Shown one piece after another: positions 42,751-52,501 of a DNA stretch of 64,000 nucleotides. Source of the DNA: DATKFM01 sp046154965 (GTDB taxonomy: Bacteria; Pseudomonadota; Alphaproteobacteria; Dongiales; Dongiaceae); contig JBJXDY010000079.1 in NCBI GenBank assembly GCA_046154965.1, forward strand, positions 1 to 64,000, given 5' to 3'. Below the pieces are notes generated by a model. That model saw only the letters and a program-made list of their open reading frames with translations. It was not told the DNA's origin and did not search any database. Made by a program: the position numbers and the translations under genes. Each line of letters begins with the position of its first letter. The stretch's first letter is position 1.

Positions 42751-42774
42751 TAGCCGATTTTTATCGGCTAGGAG
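42751..42774 (+). promoter_or_regulatory. Hairpin abutting the SLT ribosome binding site
   Basis: TAGCCGAT (42751-42758), loop TTTT, ATCGGCTA (42763-42770): a perfect eight-base-pair stem whose last base touches the Shine-Dalgarno GGAG at 42771-42774, nine bases before the SLT ATG at 42780. It could restrict or guide ribosome access. No T-run follows, so it is not a terminator. Confidence 0.45.
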
Positions 42775-42779
42775 TCCCC

Positions 42780-44378
42780 ATGCGAGCATTCACGGAATAT
42801 TTACCATATCTATCAAAGGGATGGGCTCCGTCGGTCCGACGCCTATGCCTATCGCTGGTGGCGGGCGCCATGCTCGGCGCGCAGCCGGTGATGGCCCAGG
42901 ATTTCACCACCGACGTGACTGCCGTCCTGATGCCGCCGATCAAGGACAACGCCAGCCATGTGCCGCGGCCCCTGTCGGCGCCAGATGCCGATCGCTACAG
43001 GCGGATCTTTTCGCTGCAGGACGACGGCAACTGGCGGGGCGCCGACCGCCTCGTAAGCCAGCTCGAAGACCTCCGCCTCCTGGGCCATGTCCTGGCCCAT
43101 CGCTACCTCCACCCCACCAAGTACAAGACCCGTTACATCGAATTGCGCGACTGGCTCGCCAAGTACGGCGACATGCCGGAAGCGCCGCAGATTTATTCCC
43201 TGGCCCTCAGCCGCCAGCCCTCTGGCGCGGCCGCCCCGCCGGCGCCAACCGTCACCAAGGTGAAATTCTACGGCAATCCGGACAGTAGCCGGGAGCCCAC
43301 CTTCTTCAATTGGCGCGCCGGCCTGGAATTCTGGCGCAGCGGCAAGATGCAGATGGCCGCCAGTCATTTCGAGAAGGTGGCGACCCGCAAGGGCGGCGAT
43401 GATTGGAGCCGCGCCGCCGGCGCTTTTTGGGCCGCCCGCAGTCACTTGAAGGCCCACCAGCCGGAAGAAGTCACCAAATGGCTGAAGGAAGGGTCCAAAT
43501 ATCCCCGCACCTTCTATGGCCAGCTGTCGCGCCGGGCACTGGGTATGGATACGGGCCTGCAATGGGACGTGGCGCCGGTGGAGAAGACCGCCGCGCGGCA
43601 GATCCTGGAGACCCGCGCCGGCGCCCGCGCCCTGGCGCTGATCCAGATCGGCCAGAACGATCTCGCGGAGAAAGAGATGCACCAGCTCCTGCAGGGCAAG
43701 GGCGGCAAGGAGCTTGGGCCGGCAATCCTGGCAGTGGCGCAAGCCGCTAATCTGCCGTCCCTGAGCCTGCGGCTGGGCGTGCAATATGAGAACCGCTCGG
43801 GCCAGACCCTCGATCCCGCGATCTATCCTCTGCCCACCTGGGAGCCGCAGAACGGCTTCCTGATCGATCCCGCGCTGCTGTTCGCGCTGATGCGGCAGGA
43901 GTCGGCCTTTAATCCCGAGGCGAAGAGTCACGCGGGCGCCTCCGGCCTGATGCAGCTGATGCCGGCCACCGCCGCCGCGATGGATGAAGTGGGCGACCTG
44001 CTGGGCAAGAAAAAACGCGCGCTTCTGGATCCCGAAACCAACCTGACGCTGGCGCAGCGCTATGTCCGCGAGCTGCTGGGGCTGAAGCAGATCAAGGGCG
44101 ACCTGCTGCAGTTCCTCGTCGCCTACAATGCCGGCCCGGGCAACATGCAGAAGTGGCGCGGCCTGACCGGCGATGACCAGGATCCGCTGCTGTTCGTCGA
44201 GAGCATCCCCGTGTCCGAAACCCGCCACTACGTCGAGCGGGTCCTCACCTACTACTGGATCTACCAGGAGCGGCTGGGCCAGCCGACCGCCTCGCTGGAC
44301 GCGCTCGCCTCGGGCGCCTGGCCGACCTATACTCCGCCGCCGAAAGCCACGACGGCGGCCAGCAATGTCACGTATTGA
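42780..44378 (+). CDS. Soluble lytic murein transglycosylase (Slt70-like)
   Basis: 532 residues from ATG 42780, with GGAG five bases upstream. A signal peptide spans about residues 20-39 (LCLSLVAGAMLGAQPVMA). Helical superhelix region from 60 to 360, then the SLT lysozyme-like domain with catalytic Glu374 in RQESAFNPEAKSHAGASG, LMQLMPATA and AYNAGPGN. Cleaves peptidoglycan between MurNAc and GlcNAc forming 1,6-anhydromuramic products during wall growth. Its last 14 bases overlap moaB. Confidence 0.93.
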   Translation: MRAFTEYLPYLSKGWAPSVRRLCLSLVAGAMLGAQPVMAQDFTTDVTAVLMPPIKDNASHVPRPLSAPDADRYRRIFSLQDDGNWRGADRLVSQLEDLRLLGHVLAHRYLHPTKYKTRYIELRDWLAKYGDMPEAPQIYSLALSRQPSGAAAPPAPTVTKVKFYGNPDSSREPTFFNWRAGLEFWRSGKMQMAASHFEKVATRKGGDDWSRAAGAFWAARSHLKAHQPEEVTKWLKEGSKYPRTFYGQLSRRALGMDTGLQWDVAPVEKTAARQILETRAGARALALIQIGQNDLAEKEMHQLLQGKGGKELGPAILAVAQAANLPSLSLRLGVQYENRSGQTLDPAIYPLPTWEPQNGFLIDPALLFALMRQESAFNPEAKSHAGASGLMQLMPATAAAMDEVGDLLGKKKRALLDPETNLTLAQRYVRELLGLKQIKGDLLQFLVAYNAGPGNMQKWRGLTGDDQDPLLFVESIPVSETRHYVERVLTYYWIYQERLGQPTASLDALASGAWPTYTPPPKATTAASNVTY

Positions 44379-44907
44379 CGAAACCCGGCGCTTCATTCCG
44401 GTCAATATCGCCATCCTTACCGTTTCCGATACCCGCGGCTTGGCCGATGACAAGTCCGGCCAGACGCTGGTCGATCTCGCGATCAATGACGGCCACCGCC
44501 TCGCCGCCCGCGCCATCGTGCGCGACGAGATCGGCGCCATCGTCAGCCAGCTAAAGGCCTGGATCGCCGACCCCAGCATCGATGTGGTGATCTCCACCGG
44601 CGGCACCGGCGTCACCGGCCGCGACGTCACGCCGGAGGCCTTCAAGCAGGTCTATGAGAAGGAGATCGAGGGCTTCGGCGAACTGTTCCGCTGGCTGAGC
44701 TACGAAAAAATCAAGACTTCCACGATCCAAAGCCGAGCCACCGGCGGCGTGGCCGGCGGCACCTATCTGTTCGCCCTGCCCGGATCCCCCGGCGCCTGCC
44801 GCGATGGCTGGGAAGGCATCCTGCGCGCCCAGCTCGATATCAGGCACCGGCCCTGCAACCTGGTGGAACTGATGCCCCGCCTACAGGAGCATCTGAAGAG
44901 CGCTTAG
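44365..44907 (+). CDS. moaB: Molybdenum cofactor biosynthesis protein B (MoaB/Mog family)
   Basis: 180 residues from ATG 44365, overlapping the SLT gene by 14 bases. Catalyses or assists adenylylation of molybdopterin before molybdenum insertion. Family residues: VISTGGTGVTGRDVTPEA, the Asp-rich pocket near VSDTRG and LPGSPGACRDGWEG. Lengths of MoaB and Mog overlap (about 170-195), but in alphaproteobacteria this neighbour of the lytic transglycosylase and UDG genes is usually called MoaB. Converges with mutY. Confidence 0.9.
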   Translation: MSRIDETRRFIPVNIAILTVSDTRGLADDKSGQTLVDLAINDGHRLAARAIVRDEIGAIVSQLKAWIADPSIDVVISTGGTGVTGRDVTPEAFKQVYEKEIEGFGELFRWLSYEKIKTSTIQSRATGGVAGGTYLFALPGSPGACRDGWEGILRAQLDIRHRPCNLVELMPRLQEHLKSA

Positions 44908-44932
44908 CCAGCCTCGCTAACGTTTCGTCTCA

Positions 44933-46009
44933 CTACAACTTTGCAAGGGCGTGGCGGACCACTTTCTTCATCAGCGTGGGCAGAGCGTGGTCGGAGAGCC
45001 GGTCGACCTGGCTCCAGACTCCCTTGGATGTGCCACTGCCGGCGGCCTTGCCGGCAATCACCATCATCTCGATATCGAAATGGGTGAAGCCATGGCGCAC
45101 CACGCCATCCAGGGAGCGCCACCGGGTCTTGGCAGGCGCTGCCGCCAGCGCTTCCTCCACGGTCCAACGATCTTCGCGCCAGGGTGTCGACGGCACCTCC
45201 ATGAGGCCGCCGAGCAACCCCTCCTCCGGCCGCCGCTGCAGCAGGATGGCGCCATCGGGCCGGGACAGCCAGAACACCACCGCGTGCTTCTGCGGCCGGA
45301 ACGGCTTTGGCGATTTGCGCGGCAGGGTTTCGGCGGTGCCCTTGCGATGGGCAGCGCAATGCTCCTGCCAGGGACAGGCGCTACAACGGGGCTTGCGAGG
45401 GGTGCAGACGGTGGCGCCCAGATCCATGACAGCCTGGGCATAGTCGCCGGGCCGCATCGCCGGAGTCAGCGCCGCCGCCATCAGGCGCAATTCGGGTTTG
45501 GCCGCCGGCAGCGGCGTTTCCACCGCATGCAGCCGCGCCATCACCCGCTCCACATTGCCGTCCATGACGGTGGCCTGGCGGCCGAAGGCGATGGCGGCGA
45601 TAGCGGCTGCAGTATAGGGGCCAATGCCCGGCAGATTCAGCAGCTCGTCCTCCCGGTTCGGGAATCGTCCGCCCAGCTCCTGGCTGACCACCCTGGCGCA
45701 TTTATGGAGATTCCTGGCCCGGGCGTAGTAGCCCAGGCCCTGCCAGGCATGGAGCACGGCATCCAGATCCGCCCGCGCCAGGTCATGGACGGTGGGCCAG
45801 CGCTCCAGGAAAGCCCGGAAATAGGGTCCGACCGTGACCACCGTGGTCTGCTGCAGCATGATCTCGCTGAGCCACACTCGGTACGGCACGGCCCGCCCGC
45901 CCGGCGGCGCCCGCCAGGGCAGGCTGCGCCGGTGGCGATCGTACCAGGCCAGCACCAGGGCCGGCATATCTGCAGTCTTCGTGGCGGTCTTGGCATGGCG
46001 GCGGGGCAT
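44933..46009 (-). CDS. mutY: A/G-specific adenine glycosylase
   Basis: 358 residues from ATG 46009. Removes adenine mispaired with 8-oxoguanine. Catalytic Glu49 (SEIMLQQT), helix-hairpin-helix LPGIGPYTA at 126-134, Asp150 (VMDGNVERV), and the 4Fe-4S loop Cys202-x6-Cys209-x2-Cys212-x5-Cys218. The C-terminal Nudix-like domain recognises 8-oxoG (LQRRPEEGLLGGLMEVPS). All essential residues are present. Divergent from dciA with 74 bases between. The mutY-dciA-dsbA-smc order is conserved in alphaproteobacteria. Confidence 0.95.
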   Translation of the reverse strand: MPRRHAKTATKTADMPALVLAWYDRHRRSLPWRAPPGGRAVPYRVWLSEIMLQQTTVVTVGPYFRAFLERWPTVHDLARADLDAVLHAWQGLGYYARARNLHKCARVVSQELGGRFPNREDELLNLPGIGPYTAAAIAAIAFGRQATVMDGNVERVMARLHAVETPLPAAKPELRLMAAALTPAMRPGDYAQAVMDLGATVCTPRKPRCSACPWQEHCAAHRKGTAETLPRKSPKPFRPQKHAVVFWLSRPDGAILLQRRPEEGLLGGLMEVPSTPWREDRWTVEEALAAAPAKTRWRSLDGVVRHGFTHFDIEMMVIAGKAAGSGTSKGVWSQVDRLSDHALPTLMKKVVRHALAKL

Positions 46010-46083
46010 GATGGCCTTTAGGATAGGAACTCCGGTCGCGGCAAGCCAGTTTGCCGGCGGCCGAGCCCCGATACCGCAGGCCC

Positions 46084-46584
46084 ATGGTAGAAAACGATAC
46101 CGACCGTAAGACAAGCGACCGGAGCTGGCGCACCCAGAGCCTGGGCAGCCTGCTGCCCAAGGTGGCGCGGCCGGTGCTGGGGCGTCATGGCCTCGCCGCC
46201 GGCGGCATCGTCGCCGACTGGCCGTCGATCGTCGGCACGCAACTGGCGGAATGCTGCGTGCCGATGCGACTGGCCTTTCCGCCTGGCGAGCGGTCGGCGG
46301 GCACGCTGCACCTGCGGGTGCAGGGTTCGCTCGCCCTGGAGCTGCAGCATCTGGAGCCGGTGGTGCTCGAGCGAATTAACAGCTACTTCGGCTACCGCGC
46401 CGTGGTCAGGCTGCGCATCCAGCAGGGGCCGGTGCCGCGCCCGGTTCGGCGGCAGGAACCGGCGGCGGCTGGCAATCGCGAAGACCCCGCCATCGATGCG
46501 CTGGTCGACGGTATCGGCGACGAAGAACTTAGACGCCGCCTCAGCCAATTCGGCCGCGCGTTGAAGGCCCGCAAACCTTTGTGA
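46084..46584 (+). CDS. DciA-family (DUF721) replicative helicase loader-like protein
   Basis: 166 residues from ATG 46084; the frame opens at 46051 but the family begins here. The DUF721 core includes GRHGLAAGGIVADWPSIVGT and TLHLRVQGSLALELQHLEP, then NSYFGYRAVVRLRIQQ (K-homology-like fold). DciA proteins load the DnaB helicase in bacteria lacking DnaC; alphaproteobacteria use this type. The C-terminal 50 residues are an extension rich in Arg and Pro. Lies divergent from mutY and upstream of the DsbA-like gene. Confidence 0.85.
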   Translation: MVENDTDRKTSDRSWRTQSLGSLLPKVARPVLGRHGLAAGGIVADWPSIVGTQLAECCVPMRLAFPPGERSAGTLHLRVQGSLALELQHLEPVVLERINSYFGYRAVVRLRIQQGPVPRPVRRQEPAAAGNREDPAIDALVDGIGDEELRRRLSQFGRALKARKPL

Positions 46585-46708
46585 CAATTAAGGTTTACGG
46601 CTTGCCGCGATTCTTCCCGGACGGTCCCGGCATTGCATCCCACACCGAATCCTGCCACATAGCCGGCATCATATCGGGCGGTAAGGGCAGCCCCGGAGGA
46701 CAGCAGTA

Positions 46709-47614
46709 ATGAAGAGGCCCGTCGCGATAATCGTGGCGCTTGTGGTGATCGCCGGGGTGGGAGTCGCCGCCTATGTCGGCTTTGGCGACCGCGATCCGGC
46801 GACCGAGACTGCCGCCGTTCCGGCAACGGCGGTGCCGGTCGAAGCCACAACGCCGCCGGCCGAGACCGCTGCGACGCCGCCCCCGGCTGCTCCGACTCCA
46901 CCGGCGACGGAGAATTCATCGGCGGCGAACGCGGACGTGCCGGCGGCCGCGACGACAGACAGCGGCGCCCCGGCCACGGCCGCCGGCAGTGGAACTTCAG
47001 CCGCGCCGCAGACCGCGGGAAACGACACGGCGGCTCCGGCAACCGCTCCGCCGCCGCCGGTCATCACGGCCGAGGATCATTCCCTCGGCAATCCCGAGGC
47101 GCCGGTGACCATCGTCGAATATGCATCGATGACCTGTCCGCATTGCGCTGCGTTCAGCAAAGACACCATGCCGAAACTGAAATCGGAGTTCATCGACAAG
47201 GGCCAGGTGCGCTACGTTTTTCGTCCGTTCCCGCTGGACCGCTTGGCGCTGCGCGCATCGCTGATGGCGGCTTGCGTGCCCGGCGACGGATACTTCGTGT
47301 TGCTCGAAAGACTTTTCGCCACCCAGCAGGATTGGACCCAGGCGGCCAATCCGCTCGATGCGTTGCGTGCGCTCGGCAAGGAGGCAGGCCTCGAGGACAG
47401 CAAGATCGACAGCTGCATGACCGATGAAAAAGCCATCGACCGGATCGCTGTCGCGTACAAGGAAGCAGTCGATGTCTATGGCGTAAGCGCAACGCCGAGT
47501 TTTCTGATCAACGGCAAGAAGTTTTCCGGCGCGTTGCCGTTCGACGATCTTACGAGCAGCGGCACCACGGTGAACGGCCTAAACACCATTATTCGCGAAC
47601 TGCTGCCGAAGTAG
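46709..47614 (+). CDS. Membrane-anchored DsbA-like thioredoxin-fold oxidoreductase
   Basis: 301 residues. N-terminal anchor or signal at about 4-25 (VAIIVALVVIAGVGVAAYV), a long alanine/threonine/proline-rich linker (about 30-118), then a DsbA-like thioredoxin domain with C143-P-H-C146 (MTCPHCAAFS) and the cis-proline VSATPSFLING. It would introduce or shuffle disulfide bonds in the periplasm. The domain resembles BdbD/DsbA-type family 2 proteins with an N-terminal AEDHSLGNPEAPVTIVEY motif. It precedes smc by 47 bases. Confidence 0.9.
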   Translation: MKRPVAIIVALVVIAGVGVAAYVGFGDRDPATETAAVPATAVPVEATTPPAETAATPPPAAPTPPATENSSAANADVPAAATTDSGAPATAAGSGTSAAPQTAGNDTAAPATAPPPPVITAEDHSLGNPEAPVTIVEYASMTCPHCAAFSKDTMPKLKSEFIDKGQVRYVFRPFPLDRLALRASLMAACVPGDGYFVLLERLFATQQDWTQAANPLDALRALGKEAGLEDSKIDSCMTDEKAIDRIAVAYKEAVDVYGVSATPSFLINGKKFSGALPFDDLTSSGTTVNGLNTIIRELLPK

Positions 47615-47661
47615 ATCGCCGATAGTCTTCAGTCACGGCGCCAGAACGCGCGGAGTCAGAA

Positions 47662-50600
47662 TTGGTCAGCTTCAACAAACTTCGTCTCATCGGATTCAAG
47701 TCCTTCGTCGATTCTACCGAACTGCTGATTGAGCCGGGCCTGACGGGCATCGTCGGGCCGAACGGCTGCGGCAAGTCGAACCTGGTGGAGGCCCTGCGCT
47801 GGGCGATGGGCGAAACCTCCGCCAAGCAGCTGCGCGGCGGCGAGATGGACGATGTGATCTTCAGCGGCAGCACCACGCGGCCCGGCCGCAACGTCGCGGA
47901 GGTCATGCTGCTGCTGGATAACAGCGACCGCAAGATGCCGTCGCAGTTCAACGACAACGATCTTCTGGAGATCACCCGCCGCATCGAACGTGGTGCCGGC
48001 TCGTCCTATGTGGTCAACGGCAACGAGGTGCGCCAGCGCGACGTGCAGCTGCTGTTTGCGGATTCCGCCACCGGTGCCCATTCCACGGCGCTGGTCAGCC
48101 AGGGCCGCGTCGGCGCCATCATCAACGCCAAGCCGACCGACCGGCGCTCGCTGCTGGAAGAAGCCGCGGGAATCACCGGCTTGCATTCGCGCCGCCATGA
48201 GGCGGAATTGCGCCTGCGCGCCGCCGAAGCCAACCTGTCGCGGCTGGACGACGTTATCGTCACGCTGGAAAGCCAGCTGCAGACCTTGAAGAAGCAGGCG
48301 CGGCAGGCTTCGCGCTACCGCAACATCGCCGACCAGATCCGCAGAGTCGAAGCGACGCTGCTGAACATCCTCTGGCGCGAGGTGGTGGCGCGGCGCGCCG
48401 CCGCCCAAGCCGAATTGCATGAGGCCGAAGCCGGTGTCGTCGATCTGACGGGCAAGGCCGCCGCGGCCGCCAGCAATCAGGGCGAGATCGCCGCCGACCT
48501 GCCCGACCTGCGCGACTCAGAAGCCGCCGCCGCCGCCGAACTGCAACGGCTGACCATCGCCCGCGAGGCCCTCAATCAGGAGGAGGCGCGGGTGAATGCG
48601 GCGCGCACCGAAGCCGGCCAGCGCCTGACCCAGGCGCTCGGCGATATCGGCCGCGCCGGCGCGCTGATCGAAGACGCAAAGGCGAACGACTCGCGCCTGC
48701 AAGGCGAGCATGACGAGCTGACCGCCGCGGCAACAGCCGAAGCGGATGCCGCGTCAACAGCCGGCGAAGAGGTCACGGCCGCGCAGGCTGCCGTCGATGC
48801 CAGCGAGGCGACGCTTTCGGGCCTGCTCAACGATATCGCTTCGGGCGAGGCCCTGGAGCGCGCGACACGGCAGCGAGTGGCTGAATTGGAAGACCGGCTG
48901 GAGCGCCTGCGCCGCCGCGCCGCTGACATCGCCGAAGAGCGGACAAAGCTGGAAGCCGCGTCGACCGATCATACCGCCCTGGATGTCGCCCGCCGGGCGC
49001 TGGCCGAGCGCCAGACCGATCTGGACGGATTGCAGAATCAGGCGGCCGGCCTGGAACAGGCGCGGGCCGCTGCGACACAGGCCGAAACGAGCAGCCGCGG
49101 CCGCTGGCAACAACTGGCGGAGTCCCGTGCGCAACTGTCTGCCGAGCAACGCACCCTGGCGAAGCTGTTGACCGCCAATCAGTCGGATCTCTGGCCGCCC
49201 ATTCTCAATGACGTGACCGTCGCCGCCGGATACGAAGCAGCACTGGGTGTGGCGCTGGGCGACGATCTAACGGCATCTGCCGCCGCCGGCGCGCTGATTC
49301 GCTGGGAGGTCCTGCCGCCGCTGGAAACCGCGCTGCCGCTGCCCGAGGGTGCTGTGCCGCTGTCGCAGTTTGTCCAGGGTCATACGGCGCTGCAGCGGCG
49401 CTTGCGCCAGATCGGCGTGGTGGAGACCGAGGCCGAGGGCAATCGCCTGGCGGCCTCGCTGGCCCAGGGCCAGCGGCTGGTAACCCGCCATGGCGCCCTC
49501 TGGCGCTGGGATGGATTCCGCATCGAAGCCGGCGCGACGACCGCCGCCGAAACCCGCCTGAAGCAGCGGGCGCGATTGAACGAGGTGGAAGCGGAACTCG
49601 CCGATGTCGAACGGCAGGCGGTCGAGGCCGAGAGCCAGCATCAGCAGGCCCGCCGCGGCGCCGAGGCCGCGGAGATGGCCGCCCGGCAATGGCGCGACGG
49701 CCTGCAATCCGCGCTGCGCGCCATCGAACAGGCGCGCACCGCCTTCGATACCGCCACCAACGCCGCCGCCGCGACGGTATCGCGTCTGGCGACTTTGGGG
49801 GAAATGTCTGCTGGCGCCGCGCGGGATATCGGCGACTCCGAGACAGCCCTGGCAGCGGTGCGCCAGGATGCCCATGCCATTCCAGATCTCCTGGCCCTGC
49901 AAGCCGCGGCCAGCGAGGCACGGAGCAAGCTGAGCGATCTGCGCGCCCGGCTGATCGACCGCCGCAGCACCCATGACCGGCTGGAGCGCGAGGCCGAGGC
50001 CCGCCGCCGGCGCCTGACGGCGATCGCCGGCGAGAGGCAGTCCTGGATGGACCGGCTGCAATCCGCCGAACAGCAGAACAAGCTGCTGGACGAGCGCCGG
50101 ATCGCCGTCGAAGCGGAGATCGAGGCCCTGACCAAGCGGCCGGCGGAGATCGCCGAGCAGCGCGGCAAGGTGAACGAACTGATCGACACCGCCACGGTGA
50201 AGCGTCGCGAGGCCGCCGATCGGCTCGCGGAAACCGAGACCCGCCTGGCCGAAGCCATCCGCCAGCTGAAAAGCGCCGAGCATGACCTGGCGGAGGCGCG
50301 GGAAAACCGCGTGCGCGCCGAAGGCCATGTGGCGCAGGTGGAAGAAGCCGCCCAGGGGCTGGAGGCGCGTATACGCGACCGCCTGGATTGCACGCCGGAA
50401 GAAACCGCCGGAATTGCCGAAATGGACGAGGGCCAACTGCCCGAACGGGACGCCATCGAGGCCAAGCTGCAGCGGCTGACCAGGGAGCGCGACAATATGG
50501 GCCCGGTTAATCTCCGCGCCGAAACCGAGGCCGCCGAAGTAGAGCAGCAGATCGCCGGCCTGCAGTCGGAACGGTCGGACCTGGTCAACGCCATCGCCCG

Positions 50601-51123
50601 CCTGCGCAGCGGCATCCAGAGCCTGAACCGGGAGGGCCGCGAGCGGCTGCTGGCGGCCTTCGAGCTGGTCAACAACAACTTCCAGAAGCTGTTCACGCGC
50701 CTTTTTGGCGGCGGCCACGCCCATCTCAAATTGACCGAATCCGAGGATCCGCTGGAGGCCGGCCTGGAGATCATGGCCAGCCCGCCGGGCAAGCGGCTGC
50801 AGGTCATGTCGCTGCTGTCGGGCGGCGAGCAGGCTCTGACGGCCCTATCCCTGCTGTTTGCGGTGTTCCTCACCAATCCGGCGCCGATATGCGTGCTGGA
50901 CGAGGTGGACGCGCCGCTTGATGACGCCAATGTGGACCGCTTTTGCACCCTGGTGGAGGAACTGGCTCATTCCACCTCCACCCGCTTCCTGGTCATCACC
51001 CATCACCGCATGACCATGGCGCGCATGGACCGGCTGTTCGGCGTCACCATGGCCGAGCGCGGGGTGTCGCAACTGGTCTCCGTCGACCTGCAGCGGGTGG
51101 CCGAACTGAAGGCCATCGCCTAG
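47662..51123 (+). CDS. smc: Chromosome segregation protein SMC
   Basis: 1153 residues from a TTG start; GGAG lies nine bases before and no ATG fits. N-terminal ATPase half: Walker A G32-P-N-G-C-G-K-S39. Two long coiled coils (about 170-500 and 650-990) flank the hinge (about 500-630, with ALGVALGDDLTASAAAGALI). C-terminal half: signature LSGGEQ at 1052-1057 and Walker B ICVLDEVDAP with Asp1080. SMC with ScpAB compacts and separates chromosomes. No scpA/B in this window. Ends 140 bases before atpI. Confidence 0.96.
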   Translation: MVSFNKLRLIGFKSFVDSTELLIEPGLTGIVGPNGCGKSNLVEALRWAMGETSAKQLRGGEMDDVIFSGSTTRPGRNVAEVMLLLDNSDRKMPSQFNDNDLLEITRRIERGAGSSYVVNGNEVRQRDVQLLFADSATGAHSTALVSQGRVGAIINAKPTDRRSLLEEAAGITGLHSRRHEAELRLRAAEANLSRLDDVIVTLESQLQTLKKQARQASRYRNIADQIRRVEATLLNILWREVVARRAAAQAELHEAEAGVVDLTGKAAAAASNQGEIAADLPDLRDSEAAAAAELQRLTIAREALNQEEARVNAARTEAGQRLTQALGDIGRAGALIEDAKANDSRLQGEHDELTAAATAEADAASTAGEEVTAAQAAVDASEATLSGLLNDIASGEALERATRQRVAELEDRLERLRRRAADIAEERTKLEAASTDHTALDVARRALAERQTDLDGLQNQAAGLEQARAAATQAETSSRGRWQQLAESRAQLSAEQRTLAKLLTANQSDLWPPILNDVTVAAGYEAALGVALGDDLTASAAAGALIRWEVLPPLETALPLPEGAVPLSQFVQGHTALQRRLRQIGVVETEAEGNRLAASLAQGQRLVTRHGALWRWDGFRIEAGATTAAETRLKQRARLNEVEAELADVERQAVEAESQHQQARRGAEAAEMAARQWRDGLQSALRAIEQARTAFDTATNAAAATVSRLATLGEMSAGAARDIGDSETALAAVRQDAHAIPDLLALQAAASEARSKLSDLRARLIDRRSTHDRLEREAEARRRRLTAIAGERQSWMDRLQSAEQQNKLLDERRIAVEAEIEALTKRPAEIAEQRGKVNELIDTATVKRREAADRLAETETRLAEAIRQLKSAEHDLAEARENRVRAEGHVAQVEEAAQGLEARIRDRLDCTPEETAGIAEMDEGQLPERDAIEAKLQRLTRERDNMGPVNLRAETEAAEVEQQIAGLQSERSDLVNAIARLRSGIQSLNREGRERLLAAFELVNNNFQKLFTRLFGGGHAHLKLTESEDPLEAGLEIMASPPGKRLQVMSLLSGGEQALTALSLLFAVFLTNPAPICVLDEVDAPLDDANVDRFCTLVEELAHSTSTRFLVITHHRMTMARMDRLFGVTMAERGVSQLVSVDLQRVAELKAIA

Positions 51124-51263
51124 CGCGGAAAGCCCATAGTTTTCAGGGATTTCGCTGGCATCGCGCGGCGCCCCGTCGCCTTGACAGCCCAGGGGGCCGC
51201 CCCTATGTTGCGCGCCGGTTGCGGCGGGGGCTGCAGGAGTTGTAGCAACGTCGCATCAGGCCA

Positions 51264-51602
51264 ATGACCGAGGGAAACTCCCCTTCGCCCGAGAGTGATT
51301 TCGACGCCCGCTTGCGCCGCCTGAAAGAGCAGGTCCGCGAGCAACGTGGCGACGATGGGCAGCGCGATGGCGCGCCACGCTCCGCAGGCGGATGGGCGAT
51401 GAAGCTCTCGGTGGAATTGGCGGCGGGTCTGCTGGTCGGCGGCGGGATCGGCTGGTTTCTGGACTATCTGCTGGGAACCATGCCGTTGATGCTGATCCTG
51501 TTCTTCATCCTCGGCGGCGCGGCCGGCATCTGGACGGTGTACAAGTCGTCGATGGAGCAGATGAAACAAGCTGCGCGCGACGAGGACAGGAAGCAGAAAT
51601 AG
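51264..51602 (+). CDS. atpI: ATP synthase protein I (AtpI/AtpZ family)
   Basis: 112 residues with two membrane spans (about 42-64 and 70-90) separated by a short loop, and charged ends. The first gene of the F0 cluster. AtpI helps assemble the c-ring. Alphaproteobacterial AtpI proteins are short and rich in charged residues before the first span, as here (DFDARLRRLKEQVREQRGDD). Gap to atpB is 43 bases. Confidence 0.88.
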   Translation: MTEGNSPSPESDFDARLRRLKEQVREQRGDDGQRDGAPRSAGGWAMKLSVELAAGLLVGGGIGWFLDYLLGTMPLMLILFFILGGAAGIWTVYKSSMEQMKQAARDEDRKQK

Positions 51603-51645
51603 CGGAGCGCTTCGCCGGCGCGGCCGCAAGATTTGGGGATCGATC

Positions 51646-52467
51646 GTGGCGGAAGGTCATAGCCCACTCGCACAATTTCTCATTGAGCGCAAAATCCCGA
51701 TTTGTATTGGCGGAACTGATCCAAATCCGGCCGATACAAAATTCGAATGCGTCGGCGGTCTCGACGTATCCTTCACCAATGCCTCGCTGTTCATGCTGAT
51801 CGCCGTTGCGCTGATCACCATCTTCCTTGTGTTCAGCATGCAGGGGCGGTCGCTGATCCCGACACGGTGGCAATCGATGGCGGAACTCAGTTACGAGTTC
51901 ATCGCCAACATGATCCGCGACAATGTCGGTTCAGAGGGCAAGAAGTACTTCCCCTTCATCTTCTCGCTCTTCATGTTCATCCTCTTCTGCAATCTGCTCG
52001 GGATGATCCCCTACACCTTTACAGTCACCAGCCACATCATCGTCACCTTTGCGCTGGCCTTCGTCGTCTTCATCGGCGTAACGATCATCGGCTTCGCGCG
52101 CCATGGCACCCACTATCTCCGGCTGTTCGTGCCGGCGGGCGTGCCGCTGCCGCTGCTGTTCTTGCTGGTGCCGATCGAGGTGCTGTCCTATCTGATCCGC
52201 CCCGTCAGCCTGTCGGTCCGACTTTTCGCCAACATGACCGCGGGCCACACAATGCTGAAGGTGTTCGGCGGCTTCGTGGTCACGCTGCTGGGTCTGTTGG
52301 GCGGCACCGCCGGCCTGGTCGGCATCGGCGTCGTCGGCAGCATCGCCGCACTGGCCTTCACGGTGGCGCTTACCGGCCTGGAGGTCGGTATCGCGCTGCT
52401 GCAGGCCTATGTGTTCACCATCCTCACCTGCATTTATCTGAACGATGCAGTGCATATGCATCACTGA
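51646..52467 (+). CDS. atpB: F0F1 ATP synthase subunit a
   Basis: 273 residues, GTG start, no ATG in frame upstream. Five to six membrane spans. Carries the essential arginine Arg192 in SLSVRLFANM, which pairs with the c-ring glutamate for proton translocation. The N-terminal 25 residues (IERKIPICIGGTDPNPADTK) are unusual compared with typical alphaproteobacterial AtpB, which often begins with fewer residues before DVSFTNASLFM. The F0 genes lie away from any F1 genes, as usual for the class. Confidence 0.93.
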   Translation: MAEGHSPLAQFLIERKIPICIGGTDPNPADTKFECVGGLDVSFTNASLFMLIAVALITIFLVFSMQGRSLIPTRWQSMAELSYEFIANMIRDNVGSEGKKYFPFIFSLFMFILFCNLLGMIPYTFTVTSHIIVTFALAFVVFIGVTIIGFARHGTHYLRLFVPAGVPLPLLFLLVPIEVLSYLIRPVSLSVRLFANMTAGHTMLKVFGGFVVTLLGLLGGTAGLVGIGVVGSIAALAFTVALTGLEVGIALLQAYVFTILTCIYLNDAVHMHH

Positions 52468-52501
52468 AACCAACCTCGGACGAAACGAAAGGATTACAAT
52501 C

